64,000 bases of DNA from Alphaproteobacteria bacterium (lineage in GTDB: Bacteria > Pseudomonadota > Alphaproteobacteria > Rhodobacterales > Rhodobacteraceae), in assembly GCA_030433335.1 (NCBI GenBank), contig JAUILL010000002.1:1-64000 (forward strand), given 5' to 3'. Below the pieces are notes generated by a model. That model made no database searches. It was not told the DNA's origin and worked only from the letters and a program-made list of their open reading frames with translations. This document shows, piece after piece, positions 24,257-32,891 of this stretch. Numbering within the stretch: position 1 is the first letter of the stretch; each line of letters begins with the position of its first letter. Position numbers and translations under genes: made by a program.

Positions 24257-25804
24257 TCAGAATTCGAAGCTAAACGCATACTCATAAGTGGGTTTTGAGC
24301 GGTCATTCATGCCAAGGCTTGTGCGCACGTGTCCTCCGGCTGAGTCCAGCGCCACTGTCCGAGACACCGTGACGCCGCGCCACCGGCTGGTCCGGTCCGC
24401 CTGTGCCTCGAGCCCCAAGCTGTAGCGTGTGCGGGAAACGGTGTGAGCGGCATCGAACTGCATTTTCAGTCCGCTATCACAGTCCAGATCCCCTTGGACC
24501 ACATCGGACAGGCACCCCAGACGCGGCGCAAACCAGACCGAACGATCCCACCCAACGGACGCGAGCGAGGGATGATCGAATTCAAAGCCAAGCTCCAAGC
24601 CGCTGCGCAATCCCTGATAGGCAGGGACATCCAAGGTGCCGAAGCTATGGCTCGGCCCTTGCGCGGCACGAACCCGACTGCTCGAAACATCCCCGTAGGT
24701 CAGGCGCATGTCCGCTTTGGGATGCAAAACAAATGGGCCCGCGGCTCTCTGCCCCGACAGCCCGATCCCCGCGAGGCCAGCCGCGTAGTCGTAGCTGCCT
24801 CTTGCGTCGATCTCGCCGTTGCTGTTTGGGAATTGCAGATCGTAGGTATGGTGCCCCAAGACAGCAGAGGCAAAGTAGGACAAGAGCAGGATCTTGCGGA
24901 ACCTTTGGACACCATAGAGCCCGGCATAGGTGCCCGCCCCCGAAATCGTCCCCATCGCGAGCTTTTCGACGGCTGCCTCGCTCCCGTAGCCACCGACAAA
25001 GTGCCCTTTCAGCATGCGAGCCGACTGGGTTTCCACCATGTGTGTGTAGCTCAGCAACGACTGGCGGCCCAAAGTCTCCGAGTCGGACAGGGCAAACCGT
25101 CCTGAGCCGATCTGGCGCCGCGCCCCATGACAGGACACCGTCTCTTCGCCAAAGCTTCCCCGCACCGCCCGCGAGGTCTCTTTGATTTCGACCTGACCAG
25201 AGACATCAAAGGGCTTTACCGCGCCGCATTTGATCCCGTAGCGACCTCGGATCAACCGGCGCGTTGCGTCCGAAACGATGCCCGAGACAATCGCTTGTTG
25301 TTGTAGAAGCGTGGCCGAAAAATCTTTGCGCAGGATGGTTTCGAGCCGCGCGAAAATGGCGTCGGCGGGGGCGTCCTTGATCTCGACCGATGGCAGCGCC
25401 GCAGCGATGGCTTTGTATTCCCGATCCTCTGTTTCGATGCTGATCAGTGGCTGACAGCGATGCAGCCCTTCGGGCGCAGCGTCGGGGATCGCCAGGACAG
25501 AGAGAGCTTGCGCCCGGTCCCAGTCCGAAGTGCGGTAGGTCAGCTTATTCGGGGAAACGCGGCATTCTTTGTCCCCTTGCAGGGTCAACGTCACCGCAGC
25601 ATCGGGCTGTCTCGAAAGCGAGAGACGGATCACCGCAGGGTCGCCACTTTCGGAGGCCTGAAGATCATCGGCAGTGATCAGAATTTCCGGAAGCAACGGC
25701 ACAGCACTCTGCGCGGGAAACCCCATAGACGGCAGGCACAGCAAAGCACAAAGGCTGGCTGCCTTGCGCATGGAAACTGACCGCAGCCTCTTTCGATCTG
25801 CCAT
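24257..25804 (-). CDS. Outer-membrane beta-barrel (autotransporter-like) with Calx-beta-like front domain
   Basis: About 515 residues. A signal peptide lies at about residues 12-34 (LCALLCLPSMGFPAQSA). Residues ~45-130 resemble a Calx-beta/adhesin domain: RVSPNKLTYRTSDWDRAQAL followed by AIPDAAPEGLHRC. A ~270-residue C-terminal region of alternating strands ends YEYAFSFEF, the aromatic C-terminus typical of outer-membrane barrels. The start at 25804 avoids reading through the terminator at 25928-25953. It is upstream of the flippase gene by 141 bp and may be a surface anchor or adhesin linked to the polysaccharide. Its function is unproven. Confidence 0.65.
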   Translation of the reverse strand: MADRKRLRSVSMRKAASLCALLCLPSMGFPAQSAVPLLPEILITADDLQASESGDPAVIRLSLSRQPDAAVTLTLQGDKECRVSPNKLTYRTSDWDRAQALSVLAIPDAAPEGLHRCQPLISIETEDREYKAIAAALPSVEIKDAPADAIFARLETILRKDFSATLLQQQAIVSGIVSDATRRLIRGRYGIKCGAVKPFDVSGQVEIKETSRAVRGSFGEETVSCHGARRQIGSGRFALSDSETLGRQSLLSYTHMVETQSARMLKGHFVGGYGSEAAVEKLAMGTISGAGTYAGLYGVQRFRKILLLSYFASAVLGHHTYDLQFPNSNGEIDARGSYDYAAGLAGIGLSGQRAAGPFVLHPKADMRLTYGDVSSSRVRAAQGPSHSFGTLDVPAYQGLRSGLELGFEFDHPSLASVGWDRSVWFAPRLGCLSDVVQGDLDCDSGLKMQFDAAHTVSRTRYSLGLEAQADRTSRWRGVTVSRTVALDSAGGHVRTSLGMNDRSKPTYEYAFSFEF

Positions 25805-25927
25805 GTACGCTGCCCTGTTCTGTCTCGACGCGGGCATTTTTTCATGGCGGGCCAAGGCATCTAAGCTATCCATGGGGTCAATTGGGGCAGACTTTTTACT
25901 AGAAAGACCACAATCCGGAAACGCAAA

Positions 25928-25953
25928 GGCCCCGACCGGAAACGATCGGGGCC
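25928..25953 (-). terminator. Hairpin terminator after the BCCT gene
   Basis: Stem GGCCCCGA / TCGGGGCC with a 10-base loop, 27 bases past the BCCT stop. On the minus strand it is followed by TTTGCGTTT, a short T-run. Confidence 0.6.
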
Positions 25954-25979
25954 AAAGGCTTTTGTCGCAGAACGAAGCT

Positions 25980-27626
25980 TTATTCGGCGGGTTGCGAGGC
26001 GGCGCTCCCAACGCTCGGCTCTGAGCCATAGAGCTCACCGGGCAATTCGGGGGGCATGGCGTGGTCTGCCTCTTCGTCGTTCCGGTACTGCTGGTTGTGA
26101 CGATAGATGATCAGGGTGTCCCAGCGCAGGGCTTTGACCAGACCGATCAGGATCAGCATACACACCACCGCAAAGGGGAAGCCGGCCACGACCGCTGCCG
26201 CTTGCAGCGCGTTCAGACCGCCCGCGACCAACAGAACCGATGCCACAGCGCCCTCGGTCACGGCCCAGAAGATGCGCTGAACCTTGGGCGGGTTCGGGTC
26301 ACCACCGGCGGTCAGCATGTCGATCACAAACGAACCCGAATCCGACGAAGTCACGAACCACAACACGATCAGGATGATGGTCAGACCCGACAGGATTTCG
26401 GTCCCCGGCAGATATTGCAGCAGGGCAAACATCGCGTCGCCATAGCTGTTGCGGGTCGCCTCGACCAAAGACGGATCACCACCCAGCGAGATGTTCAGCG
26501 CGGTGCCGCCAAAGGCCGCAAACCAGAAGAACATGATCGAGGTCGGCAGCAGCATCACACCCAGCAGGAACTCGCGGATAGTGCGGCCACGCGAAATGCG
26601 GGCAACGAACACGCCGACAAAGGGGCTCCAGCTGATCCACCATGCCCAGTAGAAGATGGTCCAGCCGTTCTGCCAGGTGCCGTCTTCGGCATAAGCTTCG
26701 GTCCAAGTGGCCCAAGAGATGAAGTTCGCCAGATAGTCGCCATAGCTTTGAACAAACAGGTCAAAGATGAAGACGGTCGGACCAACGATCAGCAGGAACA
26801 GCAGGAACAGCAGGCTGAAGCTGACGTTCAGGTTCGACAGACGCTTGATGCCGCCGTCCAGACCCGCAACCACCGAAATTGTCGCCGCCAGAGTAATCAG
26901 CGCGATGATGATGATCTGCACAGTGGTCGATTGACCGATGCCAAAGACCTCACCTAGACCAGAGTTGATCTGCATGGCGCCCAGACCCAGCGAGGTCACG
27001 ATACCGAACATGGTGCCAAAGACTGCCAGAATGTCGATTGCATCGCCCCACGGGCCGTAAATCTTGTCCCCGAGCAGCGGGTACAGCGCCGAGCGGATGG
27101 TCAGAGGCAGGCCCTTGCGGAAGTGGAAATAGGCCAGCGCCAGCGCGACAATCGCGTAGATTGCCCAGCCGTGGAAGCCCCAGTGCAGGAACGAAATGAC
27201 CATGGCCTGTTTGGCCGCAGCCTCGGTCTCGGGGTCACCCATGGGCGGCGCAAAGTAATGGTAGAGCGGCTCTGCCACACCCCAATAGATCAAACCAATC
27301 CCGATGCCCGCCGAGAACAGCATGGCTGTCCAGCTGAACAGGTCATATGCGGGCTTTTCCGTCATCCGCCCGAGGCGAATGTCGCCAAACTTGCCGAACG
27401 CCAGATAGATCGTCGCGATGACAAAGATGTTCACCTCGATGATCATCGCCCATCCGAGGGTATCGCCGAACCATGTCTGGATACCGCCAAACAGGGCGTT
27501 CGCCTGTTCATTGAAAAACGCGCCGAAAATGATGAAGCCCACGATCAGCAGAGCCGAGATCGTGAACACTCTTTTGTGGACTTTGGGAAAGAACAGCAGC
27601 CTGTCCTGCTGCAGATTGGTACTCAT
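25980..27626 (-). CDS. BCCT-family betaine/carnitine/choline transporter
   Basis: A 548-residue transporter of the betaine-carnitine-choline family with 12 predicted membrane segments. It takes up trimethylammonium or dimethylsulfonium solutes such as glycine betaine or DMSP. Visible signs are SAGIGIGLIYWGVAEPLYHY (about 104-123), the aromatic substrate box in WAWWISWSPFVGVFVARISR (about 318-337) and SSDSGSFVIDMLTAGG. The GIGIG form of the glycine motif is common in sodium-coupled members. The C-terminal tail is acidic and short, so osmotic regulation through a long tail is not evident. Monocistronic, with a terminator. Confidence 0.9.
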   Translation of the reverse strand: MSTNLQQDRLLFFPKVHKRVFTISALLIVGFIIFGAFFNEQANALFGGIQTWFGDTLGWAMIIEVNIFVIATIYLAFGKFGDIRLGRMTEKPAYDLFSWTAMLFSAGIGIGLIYWGVAEPLYHYFAPPMGDPETEAAAKQAMVISFLHWGFHGWAIYAIVALALAYFHFRKGLPLTIRSALYPLLGDKIYGPWGDAIDILAVFGTMFGIVTSLGLGAMQINSGLGEVFGIGQSTTVQIIIIALITLAATISVVAGLDGGIKRLSNLNVSFSLLFLLFLLIVGPTVFIFDLFVQSYGDYLANFISWATWTEAYAEDGTWQNGWTIFYWAWWISWSPFVGVFVARISRGRTIREFLLGVMLLPTSIMFFWFAAFGGTALNISLGGDPSLVEATRNSYGDAMFALLQYLPGTEILSGLTIILIVLWFVTSSDSGSFVIDMLTAGGDPNPPKVQRIFWAVTEGAVASVLLVAGGLNALQAAAVVAGFPFAVVCMLILIGLVKALRWDTLIIYRHNQQYRNDEEADHAMPPELPGELYGSEPSVGSAASQPAE

Positions 27627-27812
27627 TGAGGTAGACCCTCCGTTTTACACGGTCAACTTTTGGTTACAGGTCTTAGAACGAGTATGTGGGATGTTGGTTC
27701 CATGCCGAAACCACGGCAGGTTCCCGCCAATCACAATTTCCTGAACAATAACAGGTCGGTGCTTGATGCAAAAAAGTCCGATTTTTTGCGCCGGATGGGA
27801 TGGAACCAAAGA

Positions 27813-27837
27813 ACCCCGCCCTGTGGAAGAGCGGGGT
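27813..27837 (-). terminator. Hairpin terminator after queF
   Basis: Stem ACCCCGC / GCGGGGT with an 11-base loop, 16 bases past the queF stop. On the minus strand it is followed by TCTTTGGTT. It closes the queCDEF operon. Confidence 0.6.
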
Positions 27838-27852
27838 CCGGTATCGGTTGGC

Positions 27853-28317
27853 TTAACCGCGGCCGCGATAGGGCGGGACGCCTTGGTCCGGAATCCAGAC
27901 GCCATCGGGGATGGGGCCGGTCTGGTAGTGGACGTCGATCGGGATGCCGCCACGGGGATACCAATAGCCTCCGATCCGCAGCCATTTCGGGTCCAGGAAA
28001 TCCGCCAGACGGCGCGCGATCGAGATAGTGCAATCCTCGTGAAACGCACCATGGTTCCGGAACGAGCCTAGGAACAGCTTCAGCGATTTGCTTTCGACCA
28101 GCCACTCGCCGGGGACATAGTCGATCATCAGATGCGCAAAGTCGGGCTGGCCGGTCATGGGACACAGAGACGTAAACTCGGGCGCGGTGAAGCGCACGTT
28201 GTACAGAACATCCGCTTGGGGGTTCTGAACGCGCTCCAGCTCTGCCTCTTCGGGGGACTGAGGCATGACGGTCGCGCCGCCAAGCTGTTTGAGGTTGCTG
28301 TAGATGCTGTCGGTCAT
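27853..28317 (-). CDS. queF: NADPH-dependent 7-cyano-7-deazaguanine reductase
   Basis: QueF reduces preQ0 to preQ1 with NADPH, the last step before the base is inserted into tRNA by Tgt. The 154-residue protein is of the short, single T-fold type. It has the catalytic Cys in [15 protein letters not shown] (about residue 52) and the QueF motif [20 protein letters not shown] (about 75-94). It is the fourth gene of the operon, 15 bases after queE, so preQ1, the ligand of the upstream riboswitch, is the end product of this very operon. Confidence 0.93.
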   Translation of the reverse strand: MTDSIYSNLKQLGGATVMPQSPEEAELERVQNPQADVLYNVRFTAPEFTSLCPMTGQPDFAHLMIDYVPGEWLVESKSLKLFLGSFRNHGAFHEDCTISIARRLADFLDPKWLRIGGYWYPRGGIPIDVHYQTGPIPDGVWIPDQGVPPYRGRG

Positions 28318-28332
28318 GTCATTTCGTCCTAT

Positions 28333-29040
28333 TCAAACACCGCGCTTGTTGCCCCAGATCAGGACATGCAGTTGCGGCAGAATGCGGGGGGCGAACCAGC
28401 GGTCCGCCATAGTTGTCTCGGTCAGCCAAAGCAGACGGTCGGCCAAGGCCTGCGGGTCCACGGGCAGATCGGGGTCGACCTCGGGGTTGCCCGGTTGCAG
28501 ATAGAGCGGCAGGTCGGGATGCCTAGCGTGCGCGTCCTTGGCCCAAGCGTAGTCGGCATCGTCGAAGATCACGATCTTCATCACGGTCTGCCCCGCGCCC
28601 CGACCTGCTTGAACACAGGCGTCAAAGGCATCCCAGTCCACGGTCTCCCCGCTGCTGGGGGGCTTGGGCGACAGAACCAGCGTGCCCAGTTCGGCGAACC
28701 AAGTCTTAGCGATGGACCCTTGGGTTTCGCAGGCAAAGCGATAGCCCTTGGCCTTGCCCATCGCAATCACGGGGGAAAAGTCCTGAATTGCGGGATTGCC
28801 ACCGCTGATACTGATGGTCAGGGGCTGGCCGCCGGACAGATCCTCGACCTGCGCGAACACCTGTTCGGGCGCCATGGGCTTCCACGTCCCACGATAGGCA
28901 CTGTCCACCGCGTGCAGGCTGTCGCACCAGCTACACCGATAATCACAACCGCCTGCGCGGACAAATACCGTCGGCTCCCCGATCAAGGCGCCTTCGCCCT
29001 GAATCGTGGGACCGAAAATCTCGACAATGCGCAGGGTCAT
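28333..29040 (-). CDS. queE: 7-carboxy-7-deazaguanine synthase
   Basis: QueE is a radical SAM enzyme that converts 6-carboxytetrahydropterin to 7-carboxy-7-deazaguanine. The 235-residue protein shows the cluster-binding cysteines in [12 protein letters not shown] (CxxxCxxC, about residues 28-35) and the family N-terminus [20 protein letters not shown]. The start at 29040 overlaps the queD stop (ATGA). The longer frame to 29115 lies inside queD and is not used. Confidence 0.92.
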   Translation of the reverse strand: MTLRIVEIFGPTIQGEGALIGEPTVFVRAGGCDYRCSWCDSLHAVDSAYRGTWKPMAPEQVFAQVEDLSGGQPLTISISGGNPAIQDFSPVIAMGKAKGYRFACETQGSIAKTWFAELGTLVLSPKPPSSGETVDWDAFDACVQAGRGAGQTVMKIVIFDDADYAWAKDAHARHPDLPLYLQPGNPEVDPDLPVDPQALADRLLWLTETTMADRWFAPRILPQLHVLIWGNKRGV

Positions 29041-29390
29041 GGCCGGTATTCTGCCCACGTCTTCGGGGTCTCGCTGACTTTGACAGCGGTGACCTCGGGC
29101 CAGCGGGCTTTGCACCAGTCGTAGAAATGCTTGGACATGTTCTCGGCGGTCGAGGCCACATCCATCACATCGTTCAGATGGCGGTGGTCGAACACATCGT
29201 CGATATAGGTCTTCAGGGGCTTCAGTTCGTGGTAATCCCGCACAAACCCGTCGCTGTTCAGTTCTGCTGCCGAGAGCTCAACCACCACAATGTAGTTGTG
29301 CCCATGTAGACGTGCGCACTGGTGATCATCTGGCAGATGGGTCAGCTGGTGCGAGGCCGAGAAGTGGAATTCTTTGCTGATCCGAAACAT
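29037..29390 (-). CDS. queD: 6-carboxytetrahydropterin synthase
   Basis: QueD makes 6-carboxy-5,6,7,8-tetrahydropterin from dihydroneopterin triphosphate. The 117-residue T-fold protein has the zinc histidines in [10 protein letters not shown] and [11 protein letters not shown], the conserved Cys of [13 protein letters not shown], and FDHRHLND. Length is normal. The start at 29390 shares one base with the queC stop (TGATG), so translation is probably coupled. Confidence 0.92.
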   Translation of the reverse strand: MFRISKEFHFSASHQLTHLPDDHQCARLHGHNYIVVVELSAAELNSDGFVRDYHELKPLKTYIDDVFDHRHLNDVMDVASTAENMSKHFYDWCKARWPEVTAVKVSETPKTWAEYRP

Positions 29391-30091
29391 CACTTGTCCT
29401 CGTGTGCGGCGATGGCCGCTTGCCAGAAATCGGGATCTTCGTAGACGGTCGGGTCGGTGACGCCCGCCAGATGGAAGGCTTCGCGCCGTTCGACGCAGGT
29501 GCCGCAGCGCCCGCAATGATCCGCGCCCCCTTTGTAGCAGGACCATGTCTCGGCAAAGGGGGTATTGTGACGCGCGCCTTCGGTCACGATGTCGGCCTTG
29601 GTGCGGTGCACGAAAGGCGTGTACAGCGACACGTCCGCGTACCCGTCCAGCGCAGCCTTTTGCATGGTGTTGAATGCCTCGGTGAACGCCGGACGGCAAT
29701 CGGGGTAGATAAAGTGATCCCCCCCGTGAACCGCCGTCGCCACCGCCTGATCCCCATTCGCCGCCGCCACGCCAAAGGCAATGGTCAGCATGATCGCGTT
29801 GCGGTTTGGGACCACAGTGATCTTCATGGTTTCTTCAGCGTAGTGACCATCAGGCACGTCGATGTCGTCGGTCAGGGCGGACCCCGTCAGCGCCGCGCCA
29901 ATCGTCCGCATGTCGATAATGTCATGGGGCACACCCAGCCGTGTCGCGGCAAGGGCAGCATAGTCCAGTTCTTTGCGGTGGCGTTGACCATAGTCGAACG
30001 ATACCAATCGCGTCAGCTCGTGCTGATCGGCGACCATGTGGGCGAGGGATACAGAATCCAGTCCGCCCGAGCAGAATACAATCGTTTTCAT
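29390..30091 (-). CDS. queC: 7-cyano-7-deazaguanine synthase
   Basis: QueC converts 7-carboxy-7-deazaguanine to preQ0 using ATP and ammonia. The 233-residue protein begins with the PP-loop VFCSGGLDSVSLAH and ends with the zinc-binding cysteine cluster SCYKGGADHCGRCGTCVERR (about 190-209). It is the first gene of queC-queD-queE-queF. Its ribosome-binding site AAGGG is the last part of a preQ1-I riboswitch, so it should be repressed when preQ1 is plentiful. Confidence 0.94.
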   Translation of the reverse strand: MKTIVFCSGGLDSVSLAHMVADQHELTRLVSFDYGQRHRKELDYAALAATRLGVPHDIIDMRTIGAALTGSALTDDIDVPDGHYAEETMKITVVPNRNAIMLTIAFGVAAANGDQAVATAVHGGDHFIYPDCRPAFTEAFNTMQKAALDGYADVSLYTPFVHRTKADIVTEGARHNTPFAETWSCYKGGADHCGRCGTCVERREAFHLAGVTDPTVYEDPDFWQAAIAAHEDK

Positions 30092-30097
30092 CAGTGT

Positions 30098-30133
30098 CCC
30101 TTGTTTTGATGTACCGGGTAGGCTGCGACCGGT
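30098..30133 (-). promoter_or_regulatory. preQ1-I riboswitch (type 2) controlling queCDEF
   Basis: On the minus strand a 5-bp stem ACCGG/CCGGT encloses the loop TCGCAGCCTAC and is followed by the A-rich tail ACATCAAAACAAGGG, which ends in the queC ribosome-binding site 6 bases before the ATG. The loop start TCGCAG and the tail CAAAACAAGGG match the known small preQ1-I aptamer of Thermoanaerobacter almost base for base. By that model preQ1 docks the tail into the loop as a pseudoknot, hiding AAGGG and stopping translation. Identification is by my comparison with the published aptamer sequence from memory. Confidence 0.88.
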
Positions 30134-30173
30134 TGGGCGTGCGTTTACGTCTGATCGCCCTTTTTGGCAAGCC

Positions 30174-30593
30174 TTACGCCCCGACAGGGATCATGGTGCC
30201 TTGCAGGATCGCCACGTGCCTGCGTTTACCATTGTCGGTGGACCAGACATCGGCACCCACGACCACCAGCCTGCGCCCGGGTTTGATCACGCGCCCGATG
30301 GCCTCCAAATGGCCAGTCGCGGGGGCAAGGTAGTTGATCTTGACCTCGACCGACATGACTTCGGAATCCGCTGGCAAGGTGGACAAAGCCGAATAGCCCG
30401 CTGCACTGTCCGCGATGCTGAACACCATACCGCCGTGGGCAAAGCCCTGCTGCTGCAAGACATGGGCGGACACGGGCGCGGTAATGGTGACACGACCCTC
30501 TTCGATCTCGACCAATTCCGCTCCGATGGTCTGCATCATCGACTGCTGCGCAAAGCTGGCCCTGATGCGGGCCTCGGTTTGTGTGAAATCCAT
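30174..30593 (-). CDS. PaaI-type hotdog-fold thioesterase
   Basis: A 139-residue hotdog thioesterase of the PaaI group, which hydrolyses acyl- or phenylacetyl-CoA type thioesters. The motif QQGFAHGGMVFSIADSAAGY (about 52-71) carries the usual HGG and the catalytic Asp. The C-terminal strand region ends GRRLVVVGADVWS. The start at 30593 is preceded by GAGGGAGAG. The frame extends to 30752, but that part is not protein-like. It is a single gene; nothing near it fixes the substrate. Confidence 0.82.
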   Translation of the reverse strand: MDFTQTEARIRASFAQQSMMQTIGAELVEIEEGRVTITAPVSAHVLQQQGFAHGGMVFSIADSAAGYSALSTLPADSEVMSVEVKINYLAPATGHLEAIGRVIKPGRRLVVVGADVWSTDNGKRRHVAILQGTMIPVGA

Positions 30594-30658
30594 TGTGCTC
30601 TCTCCCTCTGGGCAAATAGGCGCCCCGATAGCGAGAGTTGGCAACTGTGACGTCCCGT

Positions 30659-31549
30659 TCATTCCGGGGGCAATAACACCTGCGCTGCGGCTTTGCGCAC
30701 TGCGGCTGTCATCGGGCCCAAAGCATCGGTCGTCAGCCGGTTGAACTGCCAAAAGAGCGGCGCATCATGAGGGGCCTCTGCGTTCAGGGTCACGAGCCGC
30801 CCTGAGACCAGATGATCAGCCACCAGATATTCAGGGTTAAGCGCCCACCCGAGCCCCAGAACGCAAGCCTCGACAAACCCTTGGCTAGAGCCGATCCGGT
30901 GGCACGGCAGAGTGCGCGCCCGCACCGCGCTGCCAAAGATCTGCGCCACCCAGCGCTCTTGCAGCTTGTCCTTGTCCGAGAACTTGAGCGCGGGCGCTTT
31001 GGCCAGTGCCTGCGCCGTCACCCCCTCTGGCATCCAGCGCTTCATGTATTCTGGGCTGGCCGTCGCCAAATACCGTAGACTGCCAAGCGGTACGCTTTCG
31101 CACCCTTGCAGCGGCCTCGCATGAGCGGTCACAACCGCTGCCACCTCGCCCCGTTTCAGCCAATCCAGTGAGACATCCTCGTCATCAATGACAATGTCGA
31201 ACAGCACGCCTTCGACCGCTTGCAACGCAGGCAGAAACCACGTCGCCAGACTGTCCGCATTCACCGCGATCCGCAGGGTACTCTGACCGCCCGCCCCTTG
31301 CCCAAGGTCCCGCCGCACAGCGCTTTCCATCAGCATCAGGCGGTCGAAATGCCCGATCAACGTCTGCCCTGCTTGGGTCGCGACACAGGGCGTACCGCGC
31401 ACCAACAGAACGCTCCCGATCTGGTCTTCCAGAGCCTTAATCCTCTGGGAGACCGCAGACTGTGTCAGGTGCAATTCCGCCGCCGCGCCGCCGAACGAGC
31501 CACGCCGATGAACCGCCGCGAGGGCCTGAAGATGCAGTGGATCAATCAT
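30659..31549 (-). CDS. LysR-family regulator, LysG/ArgP type
   Basis: A 296-residue LysR regulator of the ArgP/LysG/IciA group. The N-terminal helix-turn-helix is RGSFGGAAAELHLTQSAVSQ (about 16-35), followed by a linker helix and the effector domain (about 90-290). In this group the effector is lysine or arginine and the target is the divergent exporter gene. That arrangement is present here, with the two genes 85 bp apart and symmetrical sites between them. It probably activates the exporter when basic amino acids accumulate. Confidence 0.88.
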   Translation of the reverse strand: MIDPLHLQALAAVHRRGSFGGAAAELHLTQSAVSQRIKALEDQIGSVLLVRGTPCVATQAGQTLIGHFDRLMLMESAVRRDLGQGAGGQSTLRIAVNADSLATWFLPALQAVEGVLFDIVIDDEDVSLDWLKRGEVAAVVTAHARPLQGCESVPLGSLRYLATASPEYMKRWMPEGVTAQALAKAPALKFSDKDKLQERWVAQIFGSAVRARTLPCHRIGSSQGFVEACVLGLGWALNPEYLVADHLVSGRLVTLNAEAPHDAPLFWQFNRLTTDALGPMTAAVRKAAAQVLLPPE

Positions 31550-31591
31550 TAGAAACTCTAATCAAGGCAAAGTTCTTTGAATTAGACTAAT
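31547..31591. promoter_or_regulatory. Putative LysG/ArgP operators
   Basis: Two small palindromes in the divergent promoter: TTAGA-AAC-TCTAA (31549-31561), touching the regulator's start codon, and ATTAG-A-CTAAT (31581-31591). They share the TTAG half. The one at the start codon could give autorepression, the other could activate the exporter. Inferred from symmetry and place. Confidence 0.5.
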
Positions 31592-31634
31592 CCTTCGTGC
31601 GCCCGTAAGCAACGGCCCAACCAAAGGAGAACCC

Positions 31635-32234
31635 ATGACCGCCCTGATCCACGGATACCTTGTGTCGATTAGCCTGATCGCCGCCATCGGCTCGCAGAAC
31701 GCCTTTGTCCTGCGACAAGGGCTGCGTCGCGAACACGTGGCTGCAGTCGTCGCAACCTGTGCCCTGTCGGATGCCATCCTGATCACGGCAGGCATCGCAG
31801 GTATGGGTACTTTGATCGCCTCGATCCCTTGGCTCGCCCCTGCCATGCGGTGGTTCGGCGCGGCGTTTCTGCTGGTCTACGGTGCCCTGAGATTTCGCGC
31901 CGCGTTCAAGGGTGGCGAAGCGCTGTTGCCCGCCAATGCAGCCCCTGTCCCGCTGATCAAAGTCCTGCTGATCTGCCTGACGCTGACATGGGCAAACCCC
32001 CATGTCTACCTGGACACCGTGCTCCTGATCGGCTCAATCGGCACCCAATATGCCCCCGATCACTGGAACTTCGCAGCAGGTGCGATCCTCGCGTCTCTGT
32101 CGTTCTTTGTGGCGCTGGGGTTCGGCGCACGGCTGCTTTCGGGCCTGTTTGAAAACCCCAAAGCTTGGGTCGTGCTAGAGGTTATCGTCGGCTGCACCAT
32201 GTGGGCCATCGCAGCATCCCTGCTGCTAGGATGA
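31635..32234 (+). CDS. LysE/ArgO-family basic amino-acid exporter
   Basis: A 199-residue exporter of the LysE/ArgO branch, with about six membrane segments. It opens with LVSIGSQNAFVLRQGL-like sequence (SLIAAIGSQNAFVLRQGLRR), the branch signature, and holds TLTWANPHVYLDTVLLIGS near residues 117-135. It should excrete lysine or arginine when they are in excess. It is divergent from its LysG-like regulator, and its 3' end overlaps the convergent gph gene by 9 bases. It differs clearly from the RhtB-like copies at 374 and 5719. Confidence 0.9.
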   Translation: MTALIHGYLVSISLIAAIGSQNAFVLRQGLRREHVAAVVATCALSDAILITAGIAGMGTLIASIPWLAPAMRWFGAAFLLVYGALRFRAAFKGGEALLPANAAPVPLIKVLLICLTLTWANPHVYLDTVLLIGSIGTQYAPDHWNFAAGAILASLSFFVALGFGARLLSGLFENPKAWVVLEVIVGCTMWAIAASLLLG

Positions 32235-32891
32235 CATTGCTGCCTCGGCCAACAGCGCGTCGATGATCCCGCCCAAATCGCCAAAATGGCTGAACTGCGC
32301 GGCATGGGGGATCAAGGCGCTCGCTGTTTTCCGATAGCCCTCGGTGAACAGCACAAACGGCACCAAAGCGCGCTGCGCGGTTTCCGCATCCACCTCGCTG
32401 TCGCCCACATAAATCTCTGGTCCGTCACCAAGATCAGCAAAGGCTTTGTCCAAAGGGCGTGGGTCCGGCTTGTGCACAGGCAGACTATCTCCACCGATCA
32501 CAACCTCGAAATACCCGCCTAGTCCCGTGGCCTTCAGAACAGCCAACGTGGCCGCATAGGGTTTGTTGGTACAGACCCCCAAACTGTGGCCCGCTGCCTT
32601 CAGCTGACCCAGCACCTCTTCGACCGCCGGATAGGGCCGCGTCAGATCCGTTGCCGTCAAATAGCGGCCCGTGAAATCGGCCAGCAAGCGCTCTTGCTCG
32701 CTGTCCGCAATGCCTCGGGCCGCGCGCATCCGCGCAACGAACACGCCCGCACCGTTGCCGATAAAGTCCCGTGCCTGCGCCAAGGTGATGGGCTCGGCCC
32801 CTTCGCCCGCCAGCACTGCGTTGGCAATCCCGTGAATATCGGGCGCGCTGTCGATCAGCGTCCCGTCCAGATCAAAAACAATCCGCGCCAT
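32226..32891 (-). CDS. gph: Phosphoglycolate phosphatase
   Basis: A 221-residue HAD phosphatase of the Gph/CbbZ type, removing the 2-phosphoglycolate that RuBisCO oxygenase activity makes. HAD motif I is IVFDLDGTLIDSA, motif II CTNKP, motif III HKPDPRP, and motif IV YVGDSEVDAETA. The start at 32891 overlaps the redoxin stop by one base (TAATG). It is the last gene of the Calvin operon, often named cbbZ there. Specificity is inferred from the context and motifs. Confidence 0.88.
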   Translation of the reverse strand: MARIVFDLDGTLIDSAPDIHGIANAVLAGEGAEPITLAQARDFIGNGAGVFVARMRAARGIADSEQERLLADFTGRYLTATDLTRPYPAVEEVLGQLKAAGHSLGVCTNKPYAATLAVLKATGLGGYFEVVIGGDSLPVHKPDPRPLDKAFADLGDGPEIYVGDSEVDAETAQRALVPFVLFTEGYRKTASALIPHAAQFSHFGDLGGIIDALLAEAAMSS

